The translations under genes were made by a program, and so were the position numbers. A stretch of DNA of 5,663 nucleotides, taken from contig CALZJV010000423.1 in NCBI GenBank assembly GCA_945787595.1, positions 1 to 5,663 of the forward strand. The letters are read 5' to 3'. How positions within the stretch are numbered: the first letter of the stretch is position 1; each line of letters starts with the position of its first letter. Source of the DNA: an uncultured Desulfobacterales bacterium. Its GTDB lineage: Bacteria > Desulfobacterota > Desulfobacteria > Desulfobacterales > JAFDCJ01. This document shows positions 1 through 5,477 of this stretch, piece after piece. Below the pieces are notes generated by a model, which saw nothing but the letters and a program-made list of their open reading frames with translations, was not told the origin of the DNA and ran no database searches.

Positions 1-196
1 CGGGCTAGTACCCAAAAAATGGAAAAAAGGCGGTTATCTTGAAAAGGGCAGGGTCCCTAAGGACCCCTGGAGCAATGACTTTATTTATCTGTCTCCCGGA
101 CTCAAAGGAGATTTTGATATCATTTGCTATGGCGGTGACGGCGTACCCGGCGGTGAAGATGAAAATAAAGATGTCAATAACTGGGAAATAGAGTAA
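1..196 (+). CDS. gspG: GspG, major pseudopilin of the type II secretion system (3' end only)
   Basis: This is the last 64 codons of a gene that begins before the window; the reading frame starts at base 2 and ends at a TAA, closely followed by a second in-frame-independent TAA. The peptide reads through KDPWSND, IYLSPGLKGDFDI, then YGGDGVPGGEDENKD and ends in NNWEIE. In known GspG proteins this C-terminal part holds the PWG/N-P-Y, SPG-x-x-GDFD and GxDG-x-x-GGE...D-I-x-x-W blocks, and the last loop binds a calcium ion that stabilises the pilin; the Asp and Glu residues for that loop are present here. GspG polymerises into the periplasmic pseudopilus that pushes substrates through the secretin. 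The N-terminal cleavage site and helix are outside the window. Minor oddity: the usual S/L before the GxDG motif is replaced by Cys-Tyr (ICYGGDG). The identity is supported further by gspH following 74 nt downstream. Confidence 0.95.
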   Translation, partial: GLVPKKWKKGGYLEKGRVPKDPWSNDFIYLSPGLKGDFDIICYGGDGVPGGEDENKDVNNWEIE

Positions 197-270
197 TAAT
201 AAGGTCGACAGGTCCGGCTGATGCGGGATCATTCGGATGCCAGTATTTCTCCATATTCAGATTCGCGATC

Positions 271-837
271 ATGATATCAAGAAGTAACATACTGAATGCA
301 AATCTTCGCAGCGGGTCCGTCTCCGGAGAAACGATCCGCAACCGACGTTGTCGCGGTTTCACACTGATTGAACTGATTGTCGTGATCGCGCTGTTCGGCC
401 TGATGCTCTTTTTTTCCCTTCCGCGGCTGCAGAATAACCCTTTCCTGGATGACAGCAAAAAAAGTGCCCGCTGGCTGATCGGCAAGGTTCAGGCGCTGAA
501 AGAAAGTGCAATCCGTGATCAAAAGCAATACTCGTTGCATTTTGATCTGGACAGCGGCCGTATTTGGGAAACCAATGAATCAATGTCCCAGGAGGACCAT
601 GAAAATGCAGCATTAAATAGCTATGCCCTGCCGGAGGATGTTCGAATCATCGATGTTGAGTATCCGGCCAGAGAAAAAATTACCTCCGGCCAAACAGAAA
701 TTACCTTTTACAAAGCCGGGTACACAGACAAAGCCTTCGTTCATTTGCAAGAAGATGAGATATATCTGAGTTTTCTGATAGAACCTTTTTTAACAAACGT
801 CCAGGTTATTGAAGAATATGCAGGTTTTGAAGATTGA
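271..837 (+). CDS. gspH: GspH, minor pseudopilin (FimT/GspH family)
   Basis: Encodes 188 residues. A class III (prepilin) signal is clear: CRG is followed by FTLIELIVVIALFGL, with cleavage after Gly29 and the conserved Glu at mature position +5 (Glu34). The hydrophobic helix spans about residues 30-51. The rest (about 60-188) is a soluble beta-rich domain, with the KSARWLIGKVQALKESAI helix and the YSLHFDLDSGRIW strand pair usual in FimT/GspH proteins. GspH joins the pseudopilus tip below GspI-J-K. The ATG at 271 is the only ATG/GTG/TTG in frame between the end of gspG and the cleavage site, so the leader is 29 residues, longer than the usual 6-10, though basic (RNRRCR) just before the cut as expected. 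No good Shine-Dalgarno sequence precedes it. Gene position between gspG and gspI supports the call over a generic prepilin. Confidence 0.9.
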   Translation: MISRSNILNANLRSGSVSGETIRNRRCRGFTLIELIVVIALFGLMLFFSLPRLQNNPFLDDSKKSARWLIGKVQALKESAIRDQKQYSLHFDLDSGRIWETNESMSQEDHENAALNSYALPEDVRIIDVEYPAREKITSGQTEITFYKAGYTDKAFVHLQEDEIYLSFLIEPFLTNVQVIEEYAGFED

Positions 838-847
838 GGGTCTATTC

Positions 848-857
848 GGAGACAGGA
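848..857 (+). promoter_or_regulatory. Probable ribosome binding site for gspI
   Basis: A purine-rich stretch with GGAG at 848-851 and AGGA at 854-857 lies 5 to 11 nt before the GTG at 863. It is the best Shine-Dalgarno-like match near any candidate start of gspI and is the main reason to prefer that GTG over the ATG at 818 or the TTG at 809. Confidence 0.5.
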
Positions 858-862
858 TACTC

Positions 863-1276
863 GTGACCAGCAAACAACAAACAGGAGTCGGTGATCGGCA
901 ATCAGCCCCCGGTTTTACCCTACTGGAAGTTATGGTGGCCATGGCTATCATGGCCATCGTCCTGGTCAGTGTAAATAGGATGCACTCCCAAACTTTGACC
1001 ATGAACGCAGCCGCCAGATTTTATACCCAGGCCCCCATGCTGGCTCAAAGCAAACTGGCACAACTGGTAGCCGATTCATCGGGAATAATTGCCGGAGATT
1101 CAGGTGACTTCGGCGATAAGTTTCCCGGCTACACCTGGAGTATTGCCACAGACGAGGTATCATCAGAGGCTCTCGGTGAGATTGCTGCTGATTTGAAGCG
1201 CATCGATATGACGGTATCCCTTAACCGTGACGAATACGCTTACACTGTCAGGACCTACCGGTTAATGAGAGAATGA
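863..1276 (+). CDS. gspI: GspI, minor pseudopilin
   Basis: From the GTG at 863 the product is 137 residues. The cleavage site is SAPG followed by FTLLEVMVAMAIMAIVLVSV, with Glu at mature +5 and a helix over about residues 18-37; the mature protein would be 120 residues, as expected for GspI. The FTLLEVMVA block and the Q/A-rich helix (YTQAPMLAQSKLAQLV) that follows are strong GspI features. GspI is the central subunit of the I-J-K tip complex that starts pseudopilus assembly in the inner membrane. The start is uncertain: the frame stays open upstream with an ATG at 818 and a TTG at 809, both overlapping the end of gspH and giving leaders of 32-35 residues. The GTG gives a 17-residue leader and has a better ribosome site, so it is chosen here. 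The leader codons coincide with a degenerate 7-bp repeat (865-906). Confidence 0.88.
   Translation: MTSKQQTGVGDRQSAPGFTLLEVMVAMAIMAIVLVSVNRMHSQTLTMNAAARFYTQAPMLAQSKLAQLVADSSGIIAGDSGDFGDKFPGYTWSIATDEVSSEALGEIAADLKRIDMTVSLNRDEYAYTVRTYRLMRE
865..906 (+). repeat. Degenerate 7-bp tandem repeat in the gspI leader region
   Basis: Six consecutive heptamers can be set in register: gaccagc, aaacaac, aaacagg, agtcggt, gatcggc, aatcagc. The fourth base is C in every unit, and the last three bases are mostly purine-purine-C/G/T. The match is weak unit to unit and could be chance, but it shares the period and the position (just before a prepilin cleavage site) of the much clearer array at gspJ. Confidence 0.35.
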
Positions 1277-1280
1277 TATT

Positions 1281-1315
1281 GGAATTCGGAATTTGGAATG
1301 CGGAATGCGGAATTA
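1281..1315 (+). repeat. 7-bp tandem repeat, GGAAT(T/G)(C/T) type, five units
   Basis: Five head-to-tail heptamers read ggaattc, ggaattt, ggaatgc, ggaatgc, ggaatta. The first five bases are identical in all five units. The array begins 4 nt after the gspI stop codon and lies in the non-coding gap before gspJ. A short simple-sequence array of this type is not expected in a coding operon and differs in sequence from the second array 140 nt downstream, while sharing the 7-bp period. Confidence 0.85.
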
Positions 1316-1442
1316 AAAGGCAGGTGGCAAATAACAATCAGCGGATAGATCGTAGCTTAACGCTCATGAATATTTGATATTATTTCTATTATCGGCTGGC
1401 AGCCATGGACTATAAACATAAAATATCAAGAACTAAAAACTT

Positions 1443-1562
1443 GGTATCCAATTTCAATCATCGCGTATCCGACAATGAGCATCGAGTATCGAGTATCGAG
1501 TATCGACTACCGAGTATCCAGTATCGACTATTCAGCCGGTATCCGATGTTCGGTATCCAATT
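1443..1562 (+). repeat. 11-bp direct repeats bracketing the GAGTATC array
   Basis: The sequence ggtatccaatt occurs at 1443-1453 and again, identically, at 1552-1562, 109 bp apart, enclosing the heptamer array. It may be a more decayed part of the same array, a duplication made on insertion, or the outcome of recombination; the spacing is not a multiple of seven. Confidence 0.6.
1456..1539 (+). repeat. 7-bp tandem repeat, GAGTATC type, about twelve units
   Basis: In a strict 7-bp register the units run aatcatc, gcgtatc, cgacaat, gagcatc, gagtatc, gagtatc, gagtatc, gactacc, gagtatc, cagtatc, gactatt, cagccgg. The core at 1477-1532 is nearly perfect, with four exact gagtatc copies, and the edges decay. 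Beyond it, 1538-1558 continues with the same period in shifted phase (ggtatcc, gatgttc, ggtatcc), so the candidate ATG at 1546 lies inside a repeat unit. Because 3 x 7 = 21, translation gives a seven-residue protein period (HRVSSIE, YRLPSIQ, YRLFSRY). Confidence 0.9.
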
Positions 1563-2244
1563 GCCGGCGACCTGCACACGCGGCGGCTTCACCTTGATGG
1601 AAATTCTGCTTGCATTTTTGATATTGGGAATCGTTGTGACCACGATTCTGGCTTCGTTCAATGCTGTATTTTCAACTACGGATACTCTGAAAAACAGCTC
1701 TCGATATTATGATATGGCAAAAAATTGCCTGAACCGAATGACGCTCGATTTGGGGGCCTTATACATTTCACAGCCGCCATTTTACAAACCACCGAAATTT
1801 GACGATCCCCCCGACCCTTTTCGCATCGTAGGGTCCAGCAAGGAAATTGGTGGCACAAGTATTGCAACGATCAGGTTTGCCAGCAATGCCCACATCCCTT
1901 TGAATAATAGCGGAAAGCGTGGAGTGGCCGAAATTGTTTACTATGTCCAGGGCAAAGATGACGGTCAGCAGGTACTGAGACGTGGGGACCATCTGTATCC
2001 ATACCCGCCGTTTGATGAAAATAGTGGGGATCCGGTATTGAGTGAACATGTCAAATCCTTGGCATTTACGTACTACGACTCCGAAGGTTCCGAATCCGAG
2101 GAATGGGACTCTGATTCAGACGAGTATGGCTACGCAACACCGGCCGCCATCAAGATCCAACTCGAAATCGGCGACGAATCCGTTTCATACAACTTTGAAA
2201 CCACAGTCCGGCCTGCAATGAGCCGGGAGGAGATAGAATCCTAA
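1546..2244 (+). CDS. gspJ: GspJ, minor pseudopilin
   Basis: From the ATG at 1546 the product is 232 residues. CTRGG is followed by FTLMEILLAFLILGIVVTTI, with cleavage after Gly14, Glu at +5 and a helix over about residues 15-37. The soluble part carries GspJ-like blocks: NRMTLDLGALYI, a VAEIVYYVQG strand, QQVLRRGDHLYPYPP, then VKSLAFTYYDSEG and the final AAIKIQLEI strand. GspJ packs with GspI and GspK at the pseudopilus tip. An acidic run at about residues 178-193 (DSEGSESEEWDSDSDE) is notable. The frame is open back to an ATG at 1405, which would give 279 residues with a 61-residue leader made largely of translated repeat; I prefer 1546 because leader (14) and total length then fit the family. 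Neither start has a strong ribosome site. The stop is 102 nt before gspK. Confidence 0.9.
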   Translation: MFGIQLPATCTRGGFTLMEILLAFLILGIVVTTILASFNAVFSTTDTLKNSSRYYDMAKNCLNRMTLDLGALYISQPPFYKPPKFDDPPDPFRIVGSSKEIGGTSIATIRFASNAHIPLNNSGKRGVAEIVYYVQGKDDGQQVLRRGDHLYPYPPFDENSGDPVLSEHVKSLAFTYYDSEGSESEEWDSDSDEYGYATPAAIKIQLEIGDESVSYNFETTVRPAMSREEIES

Positions 2245-2316
2245 AGGTATGGCGGTTATGCCAGATGTTGATTCATATTGGAAACCGTATCCATTGGTTG
2301 TAACCTTTGAACCCCG

Positions 2317-2337
2317 GAACTCAGAACCGCTGAGTTT
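2317..2337 (+). promoter_or_regulatory. Hairpin just before the gspK start
   Basis: AACTCAG (2318-2324) and CTGAGTT (2330-2336) are perfect inverted repeats with a five-base loop (AACCG); a G-U pair at 2317/2337 would extend the stem to 8 bp. It ends about 10 nt before the gspK ATG. There is no U-run after it (TAGAAAAAAT follows), so an intrinsic terminator is unlikely on this strand. The stem includes the only GAG in the usual Shine-Dalgarno distance, so it might modulate gspK translation; that role is inference. Confidence 0.45.
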
Positions 2338-2346
2338 AGAAAAAAT

Positions 2347-3429
2347 ATGCTGAAGGCACTGAAAATATTCCAGGGCAATCGGGGCATCGCCCTGCTGATC
2401 ACGATATCGGTAACCACTATGCTGGTGGCCGCAGCGCTGGAATATAACCGCAGGGCACGTTTTGCGGTCATCTCGACCGCAGCGACGCGTGACCATTTGA
2501 CGATGTCTAATATGGCCACTTCCGGAGTATATGCCGCCATGGCCCTGCTGGTTAAGGACAAATCTGAATCCGAGTTCGATTCTCTGCACGAGGACTGGGC
2601 GAACCCTGAAAAAATCGATGAAATCCTTCAGGAAATTTCATTTGAAGCAGGAAAAATATCCGTTACGATCACTGATGAACTGAGCAAAATCCAGGTCAAT
2701 GCGCTGGTGTCGTTTCCGGAAAGCCGAGAGTTCAATCAACCCCAGGTCATGCTGTGGGACCGCTATCTGAGATTAATCGGCAGCGAGGAACAGCTCAAAG
2801 ATGACAGCGATCCGGTTGCCATCGTCAACTCGGTAAAGGATTGGCTCGATAGCGGTGATGATGACGCGACCACGGGTCTGAGCGGGGCGGAGTCAAACTA
2901 TTATGAAGATCTCGATCCGCCGTATGCCAGTCGCAATGGTCCGATACCGGATCTAAACGAGCTTTTGCTAATAAAAGGCATTACCCCTGAGCTTTACAAC
3001 GGCGAGCAGGCGGAAGTCCCGGGTTTGTCCCATCATATGACCGTCCACGGGATAACGCCAGGAGCCGGCACGGCTTTCAACTGGCCGGGACGCATTAATA
3101 TTAATACGGCTGCCTTACCAGTCTTGGCTGCACTGCTGGGGATTGAAAACGAAGATATGGCCCAAACGCTATATGATTATCGCCAGGAAATAGTGCCGGG
3201 AAAAGATATACATGACTTTTCCAGCATCAACTGGTATAAAAACATTCCAGGCCTTGACGATATCAATATTGATCCTAATCTGATTACCGTATCAAGCGAC
3301 GTGTTTCGGATTGAATCCGAAGCTGCCATGGGCAAAATCAAAACGTCCGTCAGCGCTATCGTCCAGCGAGTTCAAATGCCTCAATCCGGTAAATGGACCT
3401 GCAAGGTTTTAAGCTGGCAGATGCAGTAA
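2347..3429 (+). CDS. gspK: GspK, large minor pseudopilin (pseudopilus tip)
   Basis: Encodes 360 residues, slightly longer than the usual 300-340. The N terminus NRG followed by IALLITISVTTMLVAAAL is a prepilin-type site (cut after Gly13) whose +5 residue is Ile18 instead of Glu, a known trait of GspK that marks it as the tip subunit. The mature helix runs to about residue 31. Family blocks follow: TDELSKIQVNAL (about 109-120), IVNSVKDWLDSGDD (159-172), the ESNYYEDLDPPYASRNGPIPDLNELLLIKGI region (182-212), and GRININTAALPVLAALLGI (248-266), which belongs to the helix-hairpin-helix-like part. The alpha-helical domain carried by GspK caps the pseudopilus and binds calcium in known structures; the acidic DSGDDDATT stretch lies in that part. 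No clear Shine-Dalgarno is seen; a hairpin lies immediately upstream. gspL starts 43 nt downstream. Confidence 0.95.
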   Translation: MLKALKIFQGNRGIALLITISVTTMLVAAALEYNRRARFAVISTAATRDHLTMSNMATSGVYAAMALLVKDKSESEFDSLHEDWANPEKIDEILQEISFEAGKISVTITDELSKIQVNALVSFPESREFNQPQVMLWDRYLRLIGSEEQLKDDSDPVAIVNSVKDWLDSGDDDATTGLSGAESNYYEDLDPPYASRNGPIPDLNELLLIKGITPELYNGEQAEVPGLSHHMTVHGITPGAGTAFNWPGRININTAALPVLAALLGIENEDMAQTLYDYRQEIVPGKDIHDFSSINWYKNIPGLDDINIDPNLITVSSDVFRIESEAAMGKIKTSVSAIVQRVQMPQSGKWTCKVLSWQMQ

Positions 3430-3472
3430 TCTGAATTTAATAATGAATATTCAATAATCAATTGTAAATACA
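3430..3472. other. AT-rich gap between gspK and gspL with small palindromes
   Basis: This 43-nt gap is very AT-rich. It holds a perfect 10-bp palindrome TGAATATTCA (3444-3453) and the inverted repeat TTGTA-AA-TACAA (3462-3473), the last base of which is the A of the gspL ATG. No Shine-Dalgarno-like sequence is visible before gspL. Loose 7-bp phrasing (tgaatat, tcaataa, tcaattg, taaatac) can be seen but is too degenerate to call an array. Confidence 0.4.
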
Positions 3473-4924
3473 ATGAGCAGAAAAGTTCTCGGAATCGATA
3501 TTCGAAAAGAATCCGTTTCTGCAGTTTTGGTTAAAACCAGCCTGCGTGAAAGCCGGATCGATGCCCATGCGCATGTCGCCATATCCGATTCCACTGAGGA
3601 CAAAAACCCTTTTAAGACAGCCCTGGATACACTTCGCAGTGAGTTGGATACCGACGGCTGTGACTGTGTAGCCTCTATTTCAGCGGATCATTTTTCTTAT
3701 CGTTTTTTGCAGATCCCATTCAAGGATTCAAAAAAGATTAAAATGGTCCTGCCTTTTGAACTGGAACCAACCGTGCCTTACCCGGTCGATGACCTCATTA
3801 TTGACTTTGTCGACCTGGAGTCAGCCGGCCATATTGATCATACCGATGTCATTGCCGTGGCAGTGCCCAAATCCGAGCTGACCCCTTATCTTGGGACCCT
3901 GGGCGCAATTAAAATGGATCCTGAAATGGTAACGCTGAGCGGATTGCCCACGGCCCTCTGTCTGGCAAATAAGACAGATGCCGGTAAAGATCAGCTGTTT
4001 CTGAAAGTCGATAAGGCTCTCAGTACGCTGTTCATCGTTAGCAACGGAGGGATTAAGCTGATCCGATCGTTTCCGACTCCAGTCAACGCCGAGAGCGGGG
4101 CAGGGTCGCTGGGAGCCTTTGTCCACCGGACTCTTTCAGCTTTTAGTGAGCTTTCGCAGTTGGAATATCAACCGCCGGATATGGTGGTGACCGGCTCCGG
4201 TTTAAACGGCGCCAATTTTGATTCAGATGTTGCCAGGTTTCTTGACCTTCCGGTCAAACGCTTAAACTTTGCAGAAAGCCTGAGTATTCCCATTGACAGT
4301 GAAGACAACAAACCGTGGGACCCGGCCCTGATGGATAACGCCCTGGCTCTGGCTCTTATGGAAATCGAGGGAATTAAGGGGCTGAACTTTCACAAAGGCC
4401 GGTTTGCCGCTAAAAAATTTATTGCAAAACACAAGAAATATCTGATCAAAACCGGAATTCTGGCCGCAGCGGTGCTGGCCTTATTATTTTTTAATTATTT
4501 TGCGGATTCTTATACCTTAAACCGGCAGATAGATCGCTTCGACCGCCAAATAACCGGTATTTTTAAGAAAACTTTTCCTAAGATAAAACGGATTGAAGAT
4601 CCGTTTAAGCAGATGCAGATTGAAGTGCAGGAAGTCAAAAAAAAAGGGGCATTTCAAACCGCGACGACATCTCAGATACTCAGCATCGACATTTTAGATA
4701 ATATCAGTAAAAGCATTTCGGAATCCATCGCGGTGGACATTACCCGCATGGTCATTTCGCCGGATAACGTCATAATTACGGGAACCACCGACACCTTTGA
4801 AGCGGTGGACGACATTAAAAGTAGGCTGGAGCAAATAGATGCCTTCAAAAAGGTGACGATCAACTCCTCCAACAAGGACCGATCCGGAAAAGAGATCCGT
4901 TTCCAGATGAAAGTGGTGTTGTAA
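3473..4924 (+). CDS. gspL: GspL, inner-membrane platform protein (PilM-like cytoplasmic domain plus PilN-like periplasmic domain)
   Basis: Encodes 483 residues, a little longer than the usual 380-450. The N-terminal cytoplasmic part (about 1-320) begins KVLGIDIRKESVSAVLV, the first strand pair of the actin-like fold shared by GspL and PilM, followed by YRFLQIPFKDSKKIKMVLPFELEPTVPYP (76-104), typical of this family, and a late MVVTGSGLNGANF block of the actin-like core. A single transmembrane helix lies at about 326-344, followed by a periplasmic region with a linker or coiled part (345-400) and a final ferredoxin-like half: DITRMVISPDNVIITGTTDTFEAVDDIKSRLEQI and the closing strand IRFQMKVVL. 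GspL recruits the ATPase GspE through the cytoplasmic domain and pairs with GspM in the membrane. A CDC pair at 63-65 is present, of unknown meaning. One base separates its stop from gspM, so the two are probably translationally coupled. PilM/PilN of a pilus system is the alternative, but the single fused polypeptide and the gspK neighbour favour GspL. Confidence 0.92.
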   Translation: MSRKVLGIDIRKESVSAVLVKTSLRESRIDAHAHVAISDSTEDKNPFKTALDTLRSELDTDGCDCVASISADHFSYRFLQIPFKDSKKIKMVLPFELEPTVPYPVDDLIIDFVDLESAGHIDHTDVIAVAVPKSELTPYLGTLGAIKMDPEMVTLSGLPTALCLANKTDAGKDQLFLKVDKALSTLFIVSNGGIKLIRSFPTPVNAESGAGSLGAFVHRTLSAFSELSQLEYQPPDMVVTGSGLNGANFDSDVARFLDLPVKRLNFAESLSIPIDSEDNKPWDPALMDNALALALMEIEGIKGLNFHKGRFAAKKFIAKHKKYLIKTGILAAAVLALLFFNYFADSYTLNRQIDRFDRQITGIFKKTFPKIKRIEDPFKQMQIEVQEVKKKGAFQTATTSQILSIDILDNISKSISESIAVDITRMVISPDNVIITGTTDTFEAVDDIKSRLEQIDAFKKVTINSSNKDRSGKEIRFQMKVVL

Positions 4925-4925
4925 A

Positions 4926-5468
4926 ATGAAGCTACCGGCAGCATTAAAAAAAATGAATAAACGCGAACGCTATGCGATTATGCTGGCAGCCGGTGTTATT
5001 GGTATCTTTTTGATTGTCACATTAATTGTGGAACCATTTTTGAGCAGAACAGACCAATTGAAAAAAAGCCTGCAAGACAAAGCGGTGATGCTCGAGGAAA
5101 TGCGTCAACTACAGTCAGAATACAACACGCTGACCCAAAAAGCGAATGTATCTAAAGCCCTATTTAGCCGCCGGCAAAAGGGATTTAAATTGTATCCCTT
5201 TTTAGGTCAACTGGCCGTTGAAGCCGGTGTCAAGGATAACATCATCTACATGAAACCTTCCACCAAGACCCAGGCAAACAGCCCATATAAGATTTCGCGG
5301 GTGGAAATGAAGCTGGATGCCATCACCCTGGAACAGCTGACAACGTACTTATACGGGGTTGAAACATCCAAAAACATGGTGGACATTAAAAGGATTTCGA
5401 TTTCGAAAAAAGACAAAAAACAGGGGCTTCTTACCGCCGTGCTGCAGGTTGAAACGATAGAAATCTAA
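4926..5468 (+). CDS. gspM: GspM, inner-membrane platform protein (PilO-like)
   Basis: Encodes 180 residues: a short basic cytoplasmic tail (1-15, with KKMNKRERY), one transmembrane helix (about 16-37, AIMLAAGVIGIFLIVTLIVEPF), a heptad-like charged helix (about 40-78, likely coiled coil) and a small periplasmic ferredoxin-like domain (about 85-180) with YPFLGQLAVEAGVKDNI, VEMKLDAITLEQLTTYLYGVE and the final strand TAVLQVETIEI. This tail-helix-coil-domain layout is that of GspM/PilO, which dimerises with the matching GspL/PilN domain; the NKRER motif before the helix and the LEQL..YL..VE motif are common in both. Start choice is firm: the ATG begins 1 nt after the gspL stop. Position between gspL and gspN supports GspM. 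The PilO resemblance is family knowledge; I cannot measure it here. Confidence 0.88.
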   Translation: MKLPAALKKMNKRERYAIMLAAGVIGIFLIVTLIVEPFLSRTDQLKKSLQDKAVMLEEMRQLQSEYNTLTQKANVSKALFSRRQKGFKLYPFLGQLAVEAGVKDNIIYMKPSTKTQANSPYKISRVEMKLDAITLEQLTTYLYGVETSKNMVDIKRISISKKDKKQGLLTAVLQVETIEI

Positions 5469-5477
5469 AAAGTTGAA

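Larger units (their letters stand above)
1277..1545. other. Repeat-rich gap between gspI and gspJ
   Basis: About 270 nt lie between the gspI stop and the preferred gspJ start. The gap holds two heptamer arrays (1281-1315 and about 1456-1539) separated by a stretch (1316-1442) in which I see no gene, no hairpin terminator and no convincing -35/-10 pair, although 1366-1392 is AT-rich. An open frame in phase with gspJ runs back to an ATG at 1405, so part of this gap could be translated as a long leader, but the codons over the repeat look like translated repeat and not conserved protein. Confidence 0.6.

Noticed and set aside
5..485. Minus-strand open frames over gspG and gspH
   Set aside because: They oppose genes with clear pseudopilin features and show no protein-like pattern of their own.
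809..862. N-terminal extension of gspI from TTG 809 or ATG 818
   Set aside because: It overlaps gspH, gives a 32-35 residue leader and has a weaker ribosome site than GTG 863; not excluded, but less likely.
1350..1400. Promoter for gspJ in the AT-rich part of the gap
   Set aside because: TTGATA (1374-1379) and TATTAT (1387-1392) are only 7 bp apart, and TTAACG (1358-1363) to TATTAT is 23 bp; no pair has 16-18 bp spacing.
1456..1558. CRISPR array
   Set aside because: The units are 7 bp and head to tail with no spacers, which does not fit CRISPR repeats of 23-47 bp separated by unique spacers.
1458..1661. Minus-strand open frame across the GAGTATC array
   Set aside because: Its codons are translated repeat plus the complement of the gspJ helix; no family features and no ribosome site.
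2317..2346. Rho-independent terminator between gspJ and gspK
   Set aside because: The hairpin is followed by TAGAAAAAAT and not by a T-run on the coding strand, the stem is modest, and the operon clearly continues.
2185..2589. Minus-strand open frame of 134 codons over the gspJ-gspK junction
   Set aside because: It runs antisense to the well-supported gspK N terminus, has low-complexity His/Gly/Arg composition and no recognisable domain, so it is a shadow frame.
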